From: an uncultured Planctomycetota bacterium
Lineage (GTDB): Bacteria > Planctomycetota > Phycisphaerae > SM23-33
DNA: 64,000 nt
NCBI GenBank assembly: GCA_903892515.1
Contig: CAITIS010000134.1
Coordinates: forward strand, 1 to 64,000
Reading direction: 5' to 3'
Positions 53,419-62,706 of the stretch are shown here, one piece after another. Position numbers and translations under genes: made by a program. The stretch's first letter is position 1. Each line of letters starts with the position of its first letter. The notes beneath the pieces were generated by a model. It had not been told where the DNA came from and did no database searches. It was given only the letters and a program-made list of their open reading frames with translations.

Positions 53419-53683
53419 CTTGCCCCGGAGGGGCAAAGGCCTGTAGCCACGGGTGGAGCGCAGGCCGCCGAAGGCGGACGCAGCGCAAAGCCGTGGTGAG
53501 AGAGTTGATGTTTCACCCGCCCCGGCAGGGGCGGAGGAGGGCCACGATTTCGACCAGGCCGGTGAGGCTCCTTCGCCCCTCCGGGGCGAGCCCAAGAGAA
53601 CCTCACTCCAGGGGTTCCGCATCCGGCGGCGTTGCCGCCGGCCGCTCCACCCGTGGCTACATTCCTCGGCCCCGCTGGGGCCG
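53419..53683. repeat. 265-bp compound palindrome
   Basis: Left arm 53419-53485 (TTGCCCCGGAGGGGCAAAGG, GTAGCCACGGGTGGAGCG, GGCCGCCGAAGGCGG) is matched inverted by 53625-53683 (CGGCGTTGCCGCCGG, CGCTCCACCCGTGGCTAC, GGCCCCGCTGGGGCC). The centre contains a further CGCCCCGGCAGGGGCG and CGCCCCTCCGGGGCG pair. The open frames here are artefacts. Confidence 0.8.
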
Positions 53684-53868
53684 AACAAATCAAAGCCTTC
53701 TCCAAATCAAAGTTCTTTCAGGGTCCGAGGCTCCGACGCGCGTGCCTCGTTCTTCTCGCCAGAAGAACAGGTCGCACTCGGTAGCCAAGCTCCGCCGCGT
53801 TGGCGCTTGCTCTGGTGGATCGGCCGGCTAGAATCGTCTGGCCACGCACATCAATAAGGAGAACGACA

Positions 53869-54618
53869 ATGCCGGCCAAGGATCCGCTGTCAATCATCGT
53901 AATTGGTTCGCACATGGACGATTGCTGGCTGGGCGCCGGCGCGACGGCCTTGAAGGCCGTACGGGCCGGGCACCGCGTCACCTTCGTCACCGCCATTTCC
54001 AACTATCGCTACTATTGGCCCGTCCGAGGCCGAGAGGCGGAGCTTCACCCGCGCTTCGAGGAGCTCTACCGCCGTCACGGCATCGAGCACCGGGCTTTGG
54101 ACCACGATTACATGCATCTGGTGAATGAGCCCGCGCTGGTGGGCGAACTTGCCCAACTCATGGCCGAGCTGGAGGGCGACATCCTCTTTTGCCACGCCGA
54201 GGACGAGGACAACCAGGATCACACCGCTTTGGGAGCGGCTTCGCGCATCGCCGCGCTGCACGGGGAATGTTTCACCGACGACCACGGGCACATCAAGTGG
54301 CCCTGGGAGGTGTACCAGTACACGACCGGCTGGCAGGCCAAGGACTTCCGCCCTGACACCTTCGTGGATGTCTCCGAGACGATCTTTGACACGCTGGAAA
54401 TCTGCTGCATCTTCGACGAGGTGTACGCCAACGGGAAGAGCCCGACCAAGCGAATGACCGTGACTGACCATACGCAGGGCGACCGCACCGTCAGCCTGAC
54501 CGACCACGCCCGGTTCAAGTTCGCCCAGTCGGCCTCGATGGTCTCGGGCGGCTACGCCGAGGGTTTCGCCAGCTACTCGCGCAAGTGCATCGGTAACCGC
54601 AAGCTGGCACGGATCTGA
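53869..54618 (+). CDS. PIG-L/LmbE family deacetylase
   Basis: 249 residues from ATG 53869 (AAGGAGAA upstream). The N-terminal zinc-site motif is IGSHMDDCWLGAG, a variant of the usual AHPDDE, and the C-terminal metal/His motif is CHAEDEDNQDHTALG. PIG-L enzymes remove N-acetyl groups from GlcNAc-containing conjugates. The Glu of the standard motif is replaced here by Cys, so activity or substrate may differ. It is a single gene. Confidence 0.85.
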   Translation: MPAKDPLSIIVIGSHMDDCWLGAGATALKAVRAGHRVTFVTAISNYRYYWPVRGREAELHPRFEELYRRHGIEHRALDHDYMHLVNEPALVGELAQLMAELEGDILFCHAEDEDNQDHTALGAASRIAALHGECFTDDHGHIKWPWEVYQYTTGWQAKDFRPDTFVDVSETIFDTLEICCIFDEVYANGKSPTKRMTVTDHTQGDRTVSLTDHARFKFAQSASMVSGGYAEGFASYSRKCIGNRKLARI

Positions 54619-54758
54619 TCGCCGGGCTCTTTGACAGCACGATCGGGAGCGTGGCCGCGGGGCGGGTTTCCCGCGTTGCTGCGCCGAGTCTCAGAAGCAA
54701 AGAGAACTCAGGGCAACCACAATTCCTGACCTCCTCTTTGCGCCTCTGGAACTCTGCG

Positions 54759-54896
54759 TCAGAAGAAATCCAGCTCTTCTGGAGGCCATGCCTCGATTCC
54801 TGCGGCCTGGAGCTTCGGCATGAATTCATCGATTCGCCGCCGAACGTCCTTGCCTCCGGGCGTGCAATGCCGTAGGGTATCGCCGATGCGCTTGGG
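54759..54896 (-). pseudogene. Possible remnant of a gene 3' end
   Basis: A 45-codon open frame without a start codon near its beginning: PKRIGDTLRHCTPGGKD...EFMPKLQAAGIEAWPPEEL-DFF, then TGA. Composition is protein-like and codons are G/C-ended. It looks like the last part of a lost gene, but I cannot name a family; it could be chance. Confidence 0.3.
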
Positions 54897-54965
54897 CTAG
54901 AATTGGCCTACGCACGGGTATGGCTCCTACTATTCACGGATTACGGACAACTGGAGATTTGGACA

Positions 54966-56912
54966 GTGGCAGACTACAAAGACCTGCAGCAAAAGGTTAT
55001 TCAGCTTAGCAAGCAGATCGTCAAGATGTGTACCGAGGCCGGCAGCGGCCATCCGTCGACGGGCCTGTCGCTCGTTCACATCGTGACGGCCCTGATGTAC
55101 CGCGTCATGCGGTACGACGTGCGCGACCCGTGGAACCCCGCGGCCGACCGCCTGGTGCTGTCCGAAGGCCATGCCGTGCCCGTGGTGTACGCGGCGTACT
55201 GCGACCTGAGCGGCGTGGTCGGTTTCCCCGGCCGGCCGTCGGAACTGCGCTTCGAAGACGCCCTGACGCTGCGGGCGGCCGATTCCGTGCTGGACGGCCA
55301 TCCCAACCCCGCCATCGGCTTTCCCTTCTTTGATTCGGCCACCGGCTCGCTGGGCCAGGGCCTGTCCACCGCCGGCGGCTTGGCGTGTGCGGCCCGCGTG
55401 GACAAGCTCGACCGCCGCATCTATTGCATCATGGGCGACGGCGAGAGCCGCGAAGGCCAGGTCTGGGAAGCCCTGGACTTCATCGTCGATCACAAACTTT
55501 TCAACGTCACGGCCATTTTCAACTGCAACGGCCAGGCGCAGAGCGATTACGTCAGCCCGCAGCAGTCGGCCGACACGCTGAAGCGCAAGCTCGAAGCCTA
55601 TGGCTACGAGGTTCGCGTCATCGACGGCCACAACTTCGATGATATCTTCCCGGCCCTGGCCACCCCGGCCAAGGACCGTCCCGTCGCCATCATCGCCAAG
55701 ACCGTCAAGGGCTGGGGCGTCAACGAGTTCCTGCACAGCAATTATCACGGCAAGCCGCTCAAGGCCGATCAGTTGCCCCAGGCCTTCGCCGACCTTGACG
55801 CCAAGGCCGCCGAGTATGGCGTGGGCACCGACGTCATCAAGGTCGATCGCTTGCAGATTCCCCAGGCCGTCCGTCACGCCAGCGTGGGCAAGTACTCCGC
55901 CGGCACGTTCGCCGAGGGCTGTGCGTCGGTGGGCCTGACCAAGATGGTCGAGAAGAAGGAAATGTCCACCCGCCGCGCGTACGGCGCCGCGCTGAACGCC
56001 TTGGGCTCCGATAGCCGCATCGTGGCCATGGACGGCGATGTGAAGAATTCGACCTTCGCCGAGTGGTTCGCCAAGAACTACGCCGACCGCTTCTTTGAGG
56101 CCCGCATTGCCGAGCAGAACATGGTTTCGGCCGCAGTGGGTCTGGCCGCGGGCGGCAAGGTTCCCTTTGCCAGCACGTTCGGCAAGTTCATCATGCGGGC
56201 GGCCGACCAGATCGAAATGGCCGCCGTCACCAACGCCAACATCAAGCTGTGCGGTTCGCACACGGGCATCTCGCTGGCAGCCGACGGCCCCAGCCAGATG
56301 GCAGTGGCCGACGTGGCGTTCTTCCGCGCCTATGCCCACACCAAGAAGGCCGACGGCACGCCGGCCTGCCGGCTGATGCTGCCCTCCGACGCCATCAGCG
56401 CCTACAAGCTGACCGAGGCCATGGCCAATGTCGAAGGCATGTGCTACATGCGGACGCACCGTCCCGAAGTGCCCTTCCTGTACAACGAGGACGAGGCCTT
56501 CCCGCTGGGCGGCTTTAAGCACCTCATTGACGGCGAAGACCTGGTCATCGTCGCCAGCGGCTACATGGTGCACGTGGCCAAGGCCGCCGTGGAGAAGCTC
56601 GAAAAGACCACCGGCCTGTCCGCCAGCCTGGTCGACGTGTACGGCCTGCCGCTGGAGACGGACGAGATTCTCCAGATCGGCGACGATTGCCGCGGGCAGA
56701 TCCTGGTGGTGGAAGACAACTACGTCGGCGGCGTATACGACGAGATCGCGACGGCCGCTGCCGCCAGCGACCTGGGCGTGCGCGTCGAAGGCCTGGTGCT
56801 GCAGAGCATTCCCAAGTCGGCCCGGCTGCCCGAAGAAGTGCTCTCGATGGTCCACCTGGGCGTGGACGACGTGGTCCAGGCCGCCCAGCGCATGTTCGAC
56901 CAGAGCGAGTAA
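54966..56912 (+). CDS. tkt: Transketolase
   Basis: 648 residues with a GTG start at 54966 (GGAG nine bases upstream). Thiamine diphosphate enzyme of the pentose phosphate pathway. Motifs: TEAGSGHPSTGLSLVHIV, LSEGHAVPVVYA, GSLGQGLSTAGGLACAAR, the cofactor motif MGDGESREGQVWEALDF...NCN, VKGWG; then the pyrimidine domain with ARIAEQNMVSAAVGLAAGGKVPFASTFGKF (catalytic Glu) and the C-terminal domain ILVVEDNYVGG. The close spacing and single-chain form fit bacterial and animal-like transketolases. A terminator follows at 57014. Confidence 0.95.
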   Translation: MADYKDLQQKVIQLSKQIVKMCTEAGSGHPSTGLSLVHIVTALMYRVMRYDVRDPWNPAADRLVLSEGHAVPVVYAAYCDLSGVVGFPGRPSELRFEDALTLRAADSVLDGHPNPAIGFPFFDSATGSLGQGLSTAGGLACAARVDKLDRRIYCIMGDGESREGQVWEALDFIVDHKLFNVTAIFNCNGQAQSDYVSPQQSADTLKRKLEAYGYEVRVIDGHNFDDIFPALATPAKDRPVAIIAKTVKGWGVNEFLHSNYHGKPLKADQLPQAFADLDAKAAEYGVGTDVIKVDRLQIPQAVRHASVGKYSAGTFAEGCASVGLTKMVEKKEMSTRRAYGAALNALGSDSRIVAMDGDVKNSTFAEWFAKNYADRFFEARIAEQNMVSAAVGLAAGGKVPFASTFGKFIMRAADQIEMAAVTNANIKLCGSHTGISLAADGPSQMAVADVAFFRAYAHTKKADGTPACRLMLPSDAISAYKLTEAMANVEGMCYMRTHRPEVPFLYNEDEAFPLGGFKHLIDGEDLVIVASGYMVHVAKAAVEKLEKTTGLSASLVDVYGLPLETDEILQIGDDCRGQILVVEDNYVGGVYDEIATAAAASDLGVRVEGLVLQSIPKSARLPEEVLSMVHLGVDDVVQAAQRMFDQSE

Positions 56913-57013
56913 AGACTGGGCCACAGAGGCACAGAGAGCGCAGAGAGAAGAGAAGCGAAAGAGTTTTAGAAGCAGAAAACACGACGCAAGAAGCATAAAG
57001 AAAGAGCATCAAC

Positions 57014-57043
57014 AGTGGCAGGTCTTCGGGCCTGCCACTTTTC
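57014..57043 (+). terminator. Intrinsic terminator of transketolase
   Basis: Stem AGTGGCAGG/CCTGCCACT with an eight-base loop, followed by TTTTCT, about 100 bases past the stop codon. Confidence 0.65.
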
Positions 57044-57088
57044 TATTCACGGCCTGTGTGGTCTAATCCCTGCCGTCGGGACAAAGCA

Positions 57089-57837
57089 ATGGACTTGGTC
57101 GCTTCCATCATCCAGGGCGAGGTCGAGTTTCCCAGCCGGTTCTCCAACGTGGAGAGGCGGCCGTATGGCGTGCTGTACCACAACGTCGAAATCCCCGACT
57201 CCCACGACAGCAATCACGCCTGGATTCTCCGGATGCAGGACCTGAAGGCGGAAATTGCCGACATCGTGAGCTTCTATCGAGCGCGACAGCTGACGCCGCG
57301 CGTCAACCAACTTTGCCGCCGGGCGAGGGCCAGGATGTGTGCGACGCCCTCACTGCCGCGGGGTTTGTGGTTCAGCGGTTCAGCAATGACTTCTATGTCC
57401 ACCGTCGGCCGTCTCGGATCGTGCGGAATGACCGGCTGATCATTCGGCGCGTCGAGTCGCCCACGCCGGCACTGCTGGCCATGATCGAGCAAACCAACTG
57501 CACGCGAGCCATGCGTGTCGTTGGGCGTCGGCTGGCTTGCCCGGACTTTCATCTGCTGGTTGGGTTTCTCGATGGCAACCCGGTGTCGATGGCATCGGTC
57601 GAGCCGGGGCCCGGAAATGTCGGCCGGGTTGACGAAGTGTTAACGCACAAAGCTTTCCGTGGCCACGGCTACGCGCGGACGCTGATCGACGAGCTGGTCC
57701 GCTATCATCAGAGAATCCTGGGCGGGACGCTGGGCCTGTACACGGACAATCCAGTAGCCGCCCGCATCTACGCCGAAGCCGGCTTTGACAAGCTCGACGT
57801 GCCCCTTGAAGCCAGGGCGGCGTGGCTGGAACAGTGA
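57089..57837 (+). pseudogene. GNAT acetyltransferase, frameshifted
   Basis: The first frame (from ATG 57089) gives MDLVASIIQGEVEFPSRFSNVERR ... RQLTPRVNQL; the second, from about 57313, continues PPGEGQDVCDALTAAGFVVQRF and ends with a GNAT core: SMASVEPGPGNVGRVDEVLTHKAFRGHGYARTLIDELV (acetyl-CoA loop RGHGYA) and NPVAARIYAEAGF. Joining them needs one missing base in the ACTTTGCCGCCGG stretch around 57313-57321. The combined protein would be about 250 residues. Both halves have coding-like composition, so this is a recent frameshift or a sequence error. Confidence 0.65.
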
Positions 57838-57845
57838 AGTTCGGC

Positions 57846-57894
57846 CGCTTGGTGGGACTCGGCTTCAAACGGCGAAGCCTCGGCCCACCCTACA
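57846..57894. repeat. 'gtgggactcgg' palindrome
   Basis: GGTGGGACTCGGCTTC and GAAGCCTCGGCCCACCC flank a short centre. It is the intergenic relative of the copy translated inside murJ. Confidence 0.7.
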
Positions 57895-57974
57895 AATCCT
57901 TCGCGCCCACAAATCCTTTGCGTTTTTCTCCGCGTTCTCCGTGCCCTCCGTGGCAAAGTCTTTGCCGGTTGCAC

Positions 57975-60044
57975 CTACGGCACGAACACGGCGTCTTCGG
58001 TGCTGGCCTCGTGGCCAAATGGGTCGCGGGCGGTCAGGCGGAAGTGGACCGGCTCGCCTTTGGGCAGGTCCTTGAGCGTGGCCTGGAAGAAGCGCGAATA
58101 CCCAAAGCGACGCCCCTGGCCGGCTTCAGTGGCCCGTGTTTCTCCCGCCTCGGCTGACTGGGTTTGAGACTCCGCGTGAGTTGGCTCGGCGTCACTGGCC
58201 CGCGTCGCCGGCAGGAGGTTGCTCTTCTGGGGCTCGGGCCAGTCGAAGAAATCGACCGCCTGCCCATAGGCGGTGGTCGGGCCGTAGTCCAGCCGGAAGA
58301 GCGCCACTTCGGCCAGTTCGTCGGCGCTTAAGCCTGCCAGTGCGGCTGAGGCGATGATGCCGTCCTCGCCGGCCGTCAGCGTCACGGGGCCCAGCACCGG
58401 GTGCGTCTTATCCATGGCCTGCTGCGAACGGAAGGGGGCGTACAGCGGATCGCCAAACACCACGCCCACCCAGCGCTGGGCCAGCTTCAGCGCGCCGTAG
58501 TTCGCCTCGGCCCAGTCGTACCCCTGCGACAAGGCCGACAGCATCTGATCGCCGTAGGGAATGCCCGCCGACAGCGGCTCGCCGATCACGCCGTACGTGC
58601 CCGCGATGCCGCGGTGCATGGCGTGTTTGGCCCACGTCATGCACGCGCTATCCACGTGGATGCCCATGGCACCGGGCGGAAACTTGAACACGTCCTCGTA
58701 CTCGTTCAGGCCATAAAAACCGTAGAAGAAGAAGCAATCGTCAGCGGGAAATTGCCCCGGCCAGACGTACGCGACGGTGTCGCCGACGGCAAAGCCCTTG
58801 GCGTTGTCCAGCAGCAGCCGGTTGCGTTCGAGGTCCATGCCGATCACCAAGGCCGAGCCCTTGGGCTGGCCCTTGAGGATCTCCGCCGGCTGGGTAGCGG
58901 CCGGTCCGGCCGGCGTGGCGTAGGCGGAAATCGCACAGCCCTTGGGGAAGTACAGCACGCCCGGCGCGTCGCCATTGGCCGGCGGCGTCAGAATGATGCC
59001 GTCGGCGTCCACGCCTTCAGAGGCGATGCGGGCCAGCACGGTGGGCTTGTGCTGCACGCCGTCGATGACCTTGCCGATCTCGGCGCTCTGGTTGTCGATC
59101 ACCGTCGGCCACAGCGCCTGCAGGCCCTTTTGCAGCGCGAACATGCTGCCGGGGATGCCTTGGACCATGCTCACGCAGTGCGTCATGGCCGCGACATGGT
59201 CCTGGGCGAAATCGCGTTTCTGGTCCAGCCAGATCGCCGGCCTGAAGCCGCTGGCCTCGGAGGGCGCCGGCAGCCGGAGGAAGCGTTCGGCGTACACGGC
59301 CCCGTCGATCATGTCCCGGGCGGTCTGCACGTCCAGCCCCAGCCGGGTCACGAGGTAGAAGTCGTACTCGCCGGGGTTTTCATGCCGCAACTGGCGGAAG
59401 TGCGTGCCTTTGCCCGGCCCGGCGAAAGCCTCGAAAAATGGCAGCGTCAACTCGCTCTCGACGGAGCCCAGCGGCAAGCCCGAGGTCGTGACGCCCGGGG
59501 CGCGCGTGGCCACATCGCAGCCAATGCGATAGTTAGCGTCGGGCGAGATCAGGAACGAATCCAGCGTGCGGCAGGTCGTCTTGACGAACCACCACGAACT
59601 GTCGTGGCTGGGCCGGCTGGTGGGGGCGACGTGGTGGGTCAGCAGGTCCGTCGGCACGCCGGGGCACAGCACGATGTAGCAAATGTGGGCGGAGAAGGCC
59701 TTGCCGTCGGAGGCCTTGGAGTGCAGCTTGTCGCAGACGGGCTTGAGGCACTGGTCGTAGAAGAGCCTGTAATCCCACAGCCCTTTCTTGCCGGCGCGGT
59801 TAAGCGTCAGGCCCAGCAGGTTCTCCTGCGGCACGGCGCGGCGCTGGGCGTAGTACTGGGCGATCTGCTGGCTGTCGGGCGTGCCGTCGCGGTCGGCGTC
59901 GCCGTCATCGGCGGTGTAGATCACCAGCACGTTCTTGCCGTCAGGCCGCCACTTGGCGTCCTCGGCCTTTGCCGCCCCGGTCCCACCCAACACTACGCAC
60001 AACGCCACACACACCGCCACGCACGCGCCCAGCCATCGTTTCAT
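57975..60044 (-). CDS. Secreted TIGR03790 family protein
   Basis: 689 residues with signal peptide RWLGACVAVCVALCVVLGGTGAAKA. The N-terminal VLVIYTADDGDADRDGTPDSQQIAQYYAQRRAVPQENLLGL and HICYIVLCPGVPTDL fit TIGR03790, a family of unknown function common in Planctomycetes and often linked to exosortase systems. The DGDADRDGTPDS loop resembles a calcium site. The C-terminal part (VALFRLDYGP, PVHFRLTARDPFGHEASTEDAVFVP) looks like a beta-sandwich. The Thr/Glu-rich insert near 615-640 (TRASDAEPTHAESQTQSAEAGE) appears disordered. Confidence 0.78.
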   Translation of the reverse strand: MKRWLGACVAVCVALCVVLGGTGAAKAEDAKWRPDGKNVLVIYTADDGDADRDGTPDSQQIAQYYAQRRAVPQENLLGLTLNRAGKKGLWDYRLFYDQCLKPVCDKLHSKASDGKAFSAHICYIVLCPGVPTDLLTHHVAPTSRPSHDSSWWFVKTTCRTLDSFLISPDANYRIGCDVATRAPGVTTSGLPLGSVESELTLPFFEAFAGPGKGTHFRQLRHENPGEYDFYLVTRLGLDVQTARDMIDGAVYAERFLRLPAPSEASGFRPAIWLDQKRDFAQDHVAAMTHCVSMVQGIPGSMFALQKGLQALWPTVIDNQSAEIGKVIDGVQHKPTVLARIASEGVDADGIILTPPANGDAPGVLYFPKGCAISAYATPAGPAATQPAEILKGQPKGSALVIGMDLERNRLLLDNAKGFAVGDTVAYVWPGQFPADDCFFFYGFYGLNEYEDVFKFPPGAMGIHVDSACMTWAKHAMHRGIAGTYGVIGEPLSAGIPYGDQMLSALSQGYDWAEANYGALKLAQRWVGVVFGDPLYAPFRSQQAMDKTHPVLGPVTLTAGEDGIIASAALAGLSADELAEVALFRLDYGPTTAYGQAVDFFDWPEPQKSNLLPATRASDAEPTHAESQTQSAEAGETRATEAGQGRRFGYSRFFQATLKDLPKGEPVHFRLTARDPFGHEASTEDAVFVP

Positions 60045-60090
60045 GCCCAGCCCTTTCTCAAGGCGGACATCTTAGCATCGCCAGGGAAGG

Positions 60091-60174
60091 GTGCCATAGG
60101 TTGAGTTGGGTGCCATAGGTCAAGCATGGGTGCCATAGGTTGAGCCGCGCCGTCTGGCGGCTCTACCTATGCGG
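60091..60174. repeat. Triplicated 'gtgccataggttgag' arm and palindrome
   Basis: Three head-to-tail copies of about 20 bases (starting near 60091, 60111 and 60130) are followed by GCCGCGCCGTCTGGCGGC and the inverted arm TCTACCTATG. Related complete palindromes are at 46135-46177, 46252-46294 and 62816-62861. Confidence 0.8.
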
Positions 60175-60201
60175 CCCGACTACCGTGTGTGCGAGGGCGG
60201 A

Positions 60202-62556
60202 CTATCGCGCCACCCTGGCTCGCCGAACCCGACCCAGCAGCACGCCGGCCACCAGCAGCAAGGCCGTGGCGGGTTCAGGGACGACCATCAGCCCGACCTC
60301 GCCGGGGACGCTGAAATCCAGCGTAGCCGAAAATCCGTCAGGCATGGTCCCGACGCGCATGCCGTCGTCCGTGATCGTGCCCGTGCCCTTGATGATGACA
60401 TACCGGCCCGCGCCAAACCCCGGCCAAGCCGTCACGTTGACGCTGCCTTGCAGCGTGGTCAGCGTGGCCTCCACGTCCAGAAGATCGCTGCTGGAGGGAG
60501 CGCCCAGGTCCACGTCCAGTCTAGATGCCGGTCCGAGAATGGCATTGTCGGTGCCCCATAGCATTGAGCCGATGCCATCGCCGGGGCACACGTCGGCGTT
60601 ACCCACGACGATAGAACATGTAAGTGGGTCCTTTCGTGTCATGATGAGCCCTGATCCCTCCAGTCGGCCGCCCTGGAAGTCACAGCTATACACGGTCCGG
60701 TCGAAATAGGCCTCGGCGCCGACGTGCGTGACGCCGCCCGTCTGGACGTACTTCGTGCAACTCAACGTACTGTTCCTGCCTTGTACGTCCACGGTGCCGG
60801 TGTTGGTGATCTGGGCTGTGCCGTGCAGGATGGCACCGTTGTTCACACTGATGACGCCATCGTTCGTGGTGGAACTGACGCCACCGAGGGGATCAGACTC
60901 GTTCCACAGCCACAGTGTGGTCTTTGGCTGGTTCAACGTGATGGTGCCCTTGTTGACCGCGGTGTATGCGCGAATACAGGCCGACCCCGAACCGGTCAGC
61001 GTCACCCCGGCGGGGACGCCGCCCCCGATTACCGCCAAGGACCATTCCGGGGTCAGGTACGAGGATGGGGATTGCGGACTCGTATTTGTGTTCGCGAAGG
61101 TTACGCTTCCCCCCCAAGCGACGAGGTCGGATCCGAGCTTGCCTCGGGACATGTTCACATTGCCGTGGATCACGGACGGGGTCAGCGTGCCGCTCTCGTC
61201 AAAGGTGAGGCAGCCTTTGTCCGGGATCGTGACGTCGCCCTCAACGGTAACGCCATCCAGCGAGCCGGAGAGTTGCACCCCGCCCACGGCCTTGATCGTC
61301 CCACCCTTGATGCCCGCGCCGTAGGTGTGGTCGTATCCCGAGGCCCTGACGTTCGCCCCGCCGCCAATATTAAGGACATGACCGGTGTTGTCGATTCGCT
61401 CGCCCGAGTTGAACTTCCATGAGCCGCCCGTCATCGAGAAGTTTCCTTCCATCGTGGGCATGCCTGTGACGTTGCAGTTGGTGAAGGTCATGGTCCCGGT
61501 GTTCCTCACCGTCGGCGTCGTTGCCACGGCGTCCGGGAACGTCAGCGAGCCTCCAGAAAAGGACATCGTTCCCGTGTTGGTGCCTGTCCCGTAGATCGTC
61601 GCGGTTCCGTTGGCGAATGTCATCGTTCCATCGTTCTGCCAGGTCCCATATAGTCCAAATGAATCGGGCCACCAGAGCTGGTTCGTGAGTGCCGTCGAGG
61701 CCAGAGCTGCGTCGCAAGAGATTACGCCGGCGGCTTCATTCTTCCAGGTCAGGCCAGTGCCACCGAGATAAGCCAAACCAATCTGAATCGGGCCGGAGTT
61801 GATGAACGTCTCTAAGCATGCGGCCGGTGCCGAAATCTGTCCCCGATTCACCACCGTACCGTAGAATCCGGCGTACCAACTGGAGTTGACGGTGGTTGAT
61901 ACCCCCAACGTCAGGGTCTGTATCGAACCTGTTGCGAGGCAGGGCAGCGCTGCCGATGCTGAGCCTTGCATTAAGACCGTTTTGCCATCCAAGACCGTAT
62001 CTTGCTGGAAGGTCAGACGCGAACTCGCGAGCGTCAATGTGGAGCCCTGGAAGCTCGTGTTGATTATCTTCAGCCTGGCGTTAGTGAGGGAAAGATCGCT
62101 CAGGACGGTCACACTGTCCAGCCACCCATCGGTGGTGGTGTTACCAGTGATGGAGTTGCCGTGCATGTCCAACTGGCCGCCCCTGATCATGCCCCCGTCC
62201 AACCTCAGCGTTCCGGCCAGGATGTCGCACCGAGAGGTGGGGCTGGCCAGTTTTAGAATGCGGTTGCTTTGGATGTCCAACGTGGCTTGGGGCGAGTTCA
62301 GCGTGAAACTGTTGACGGTGGGTATGGGCACGTCCATCATTACGGTGTAAGGATTGGCCCCCGTGGCGGCGATGATGGCGTCGTATAGCGTGGTGCCGTT
62401 ATTGGGCAGGCCGTTGTCCCACTTGGTCGCGTCGCTCCAGTTACCGCTGACGGCGGTGAGCCACGACGATGCATCGGCCCAGGCCAGGTTGGAGCAGATC
62501 AGGACGAAGAGAATCCCCGTTAGCGTCCGCGATGCGGCACAGAGTGTTGAGCGCAT
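60202..62556 (-). CDS. Large PEP-CTERM surface protein with repeated beta structure
   Basis: 784 residues. Signal peptide TLTGILFVLICSNLAWA, then a long Gly/Thr/Ser/Asn-rich, beta-solenoid-like body (TGTNTGTMSFSGGSLTFPDAV, NTGTMTFTNCNVTG), similar in style to autotransporter passenger regions, and a C-terminal PEP-CTERM tail VVPEPATALLLVAGVLLGRV-RRARVAR. It is expected to be anchored by exosortase. No catalytic motif is seen; it may be adhesive or structural. Third-position G+C is lower than in neighbours. Its leader has a poly(G) tract at the promoter (62685-62706), suggesting on/off or graded expression. Confidence 0.8.
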   Translation of the reverse strand: MRSTLCAASRTLTGILFVLICSNLAWADASSWLTAVSGNWSDATKWDNGLPNNGTTLYDAIIAATGANPYTVMMDVPIPTVNSFTLNSPQATLDIQSNRILKLASPTSRCDILAGTLRLDGGMIRGGQLDMHGNSITGNTTTDGWLDSVTVLSDLSLTNARLKIINTSFQGSTLTLASSRLTFQQDTVLDGKTVLMQGSASAALPCLATGSIQTLTLGVSTTVNSSWYAGFYGTVVNRGQISAPAACLETFINSGPIQIGLAYLGGTGLTWKNEAAGVISCDAALASTALTNQLWWPDSFGLYGTWQNDGTMTFANGTATIYGTGTNTGTMSFSGGSLTFPDAVATTPTVRNTGTMTFTNCNVTGMPTMEGNFSMTGGSWKFNSGERIDNTGHVLNIGGGANVRASGYDHTYGAGIKGGTIKAVGGVQLSGSLDGVTVEGDVTIPDKGCLTFDESGTLTPSVIHGNVNMSRGKLGSDLVAWGGSVTFANTNTSPQSPSSYLTPEWSLAVIGGGVPAGVTLTGSGSACIRAYTAVNKGTITLNQPKTTLWLWNESDPLGGVSSTTNDGVISVNNGAILHGTAQITNTGTVDVQGRNSTLSCTKYVQTGGVTHVGAEAYFDRTVYSCDFQGGRLEGSGLIMTRKDPLTCSIVVGNADVCPGDGIGSMLWGTDNAILGPASRLDVDLGAPSSSDLLDVEATLTTLQGSVNVTAWPGFGAGRYVIIKGTGTITDDGMRVGTMPDGFSATLDFSVPGEVGLMVVPEPATALLLVAGVLLGRVRRARVAR

Positions 62557-62684
62557 TTCCCACCATCATTCGATACGGCGACGAGTTACGTGTATCCCAA
62601 GCCCTCCGGTAGATGCGATTCGAGCGGACCCCGGCGAGCTTCCAGACAATCCTGGCCCGAGTAAGAGCGAACGAGCCAGTCCCT

Positions 62685-62706
62685 ATTATACCCCCCCCCC
62701 CCCCCC
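62685..62706 (-). promoter_or_regulatory. TATAAT directly preceded by a run of 16 G (phase-variable promoter candidate)
   Basis: On the minus strand, sixteen consecutive G (62706-62691) are followed without a gap by TATAAT (62690-62685), about 129 bases before the ATG of the PEP-CTERM gene. The tract occupies the place of the -35/-10 spacer. No good -35 hexamer is visible at 16-18 bases. Homopolymers of this length slip during replication, changing the spacer and hence promoter strength. Confidence 0.6.

Noticed and set aside
54930-56996. A 688-codon open frame antisense to transketolase
   Set aside because: It is a mirror of a clear transketolase gene in GC-rich DNA and shows no recognisable family or ribosome binding site.
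60202-62556. Classical autotransporter with a C-terminal beta-barrel
   Set aside because: The C-terminus is a PEP-CTERM helix and Arg-rich tail, not a barrel.
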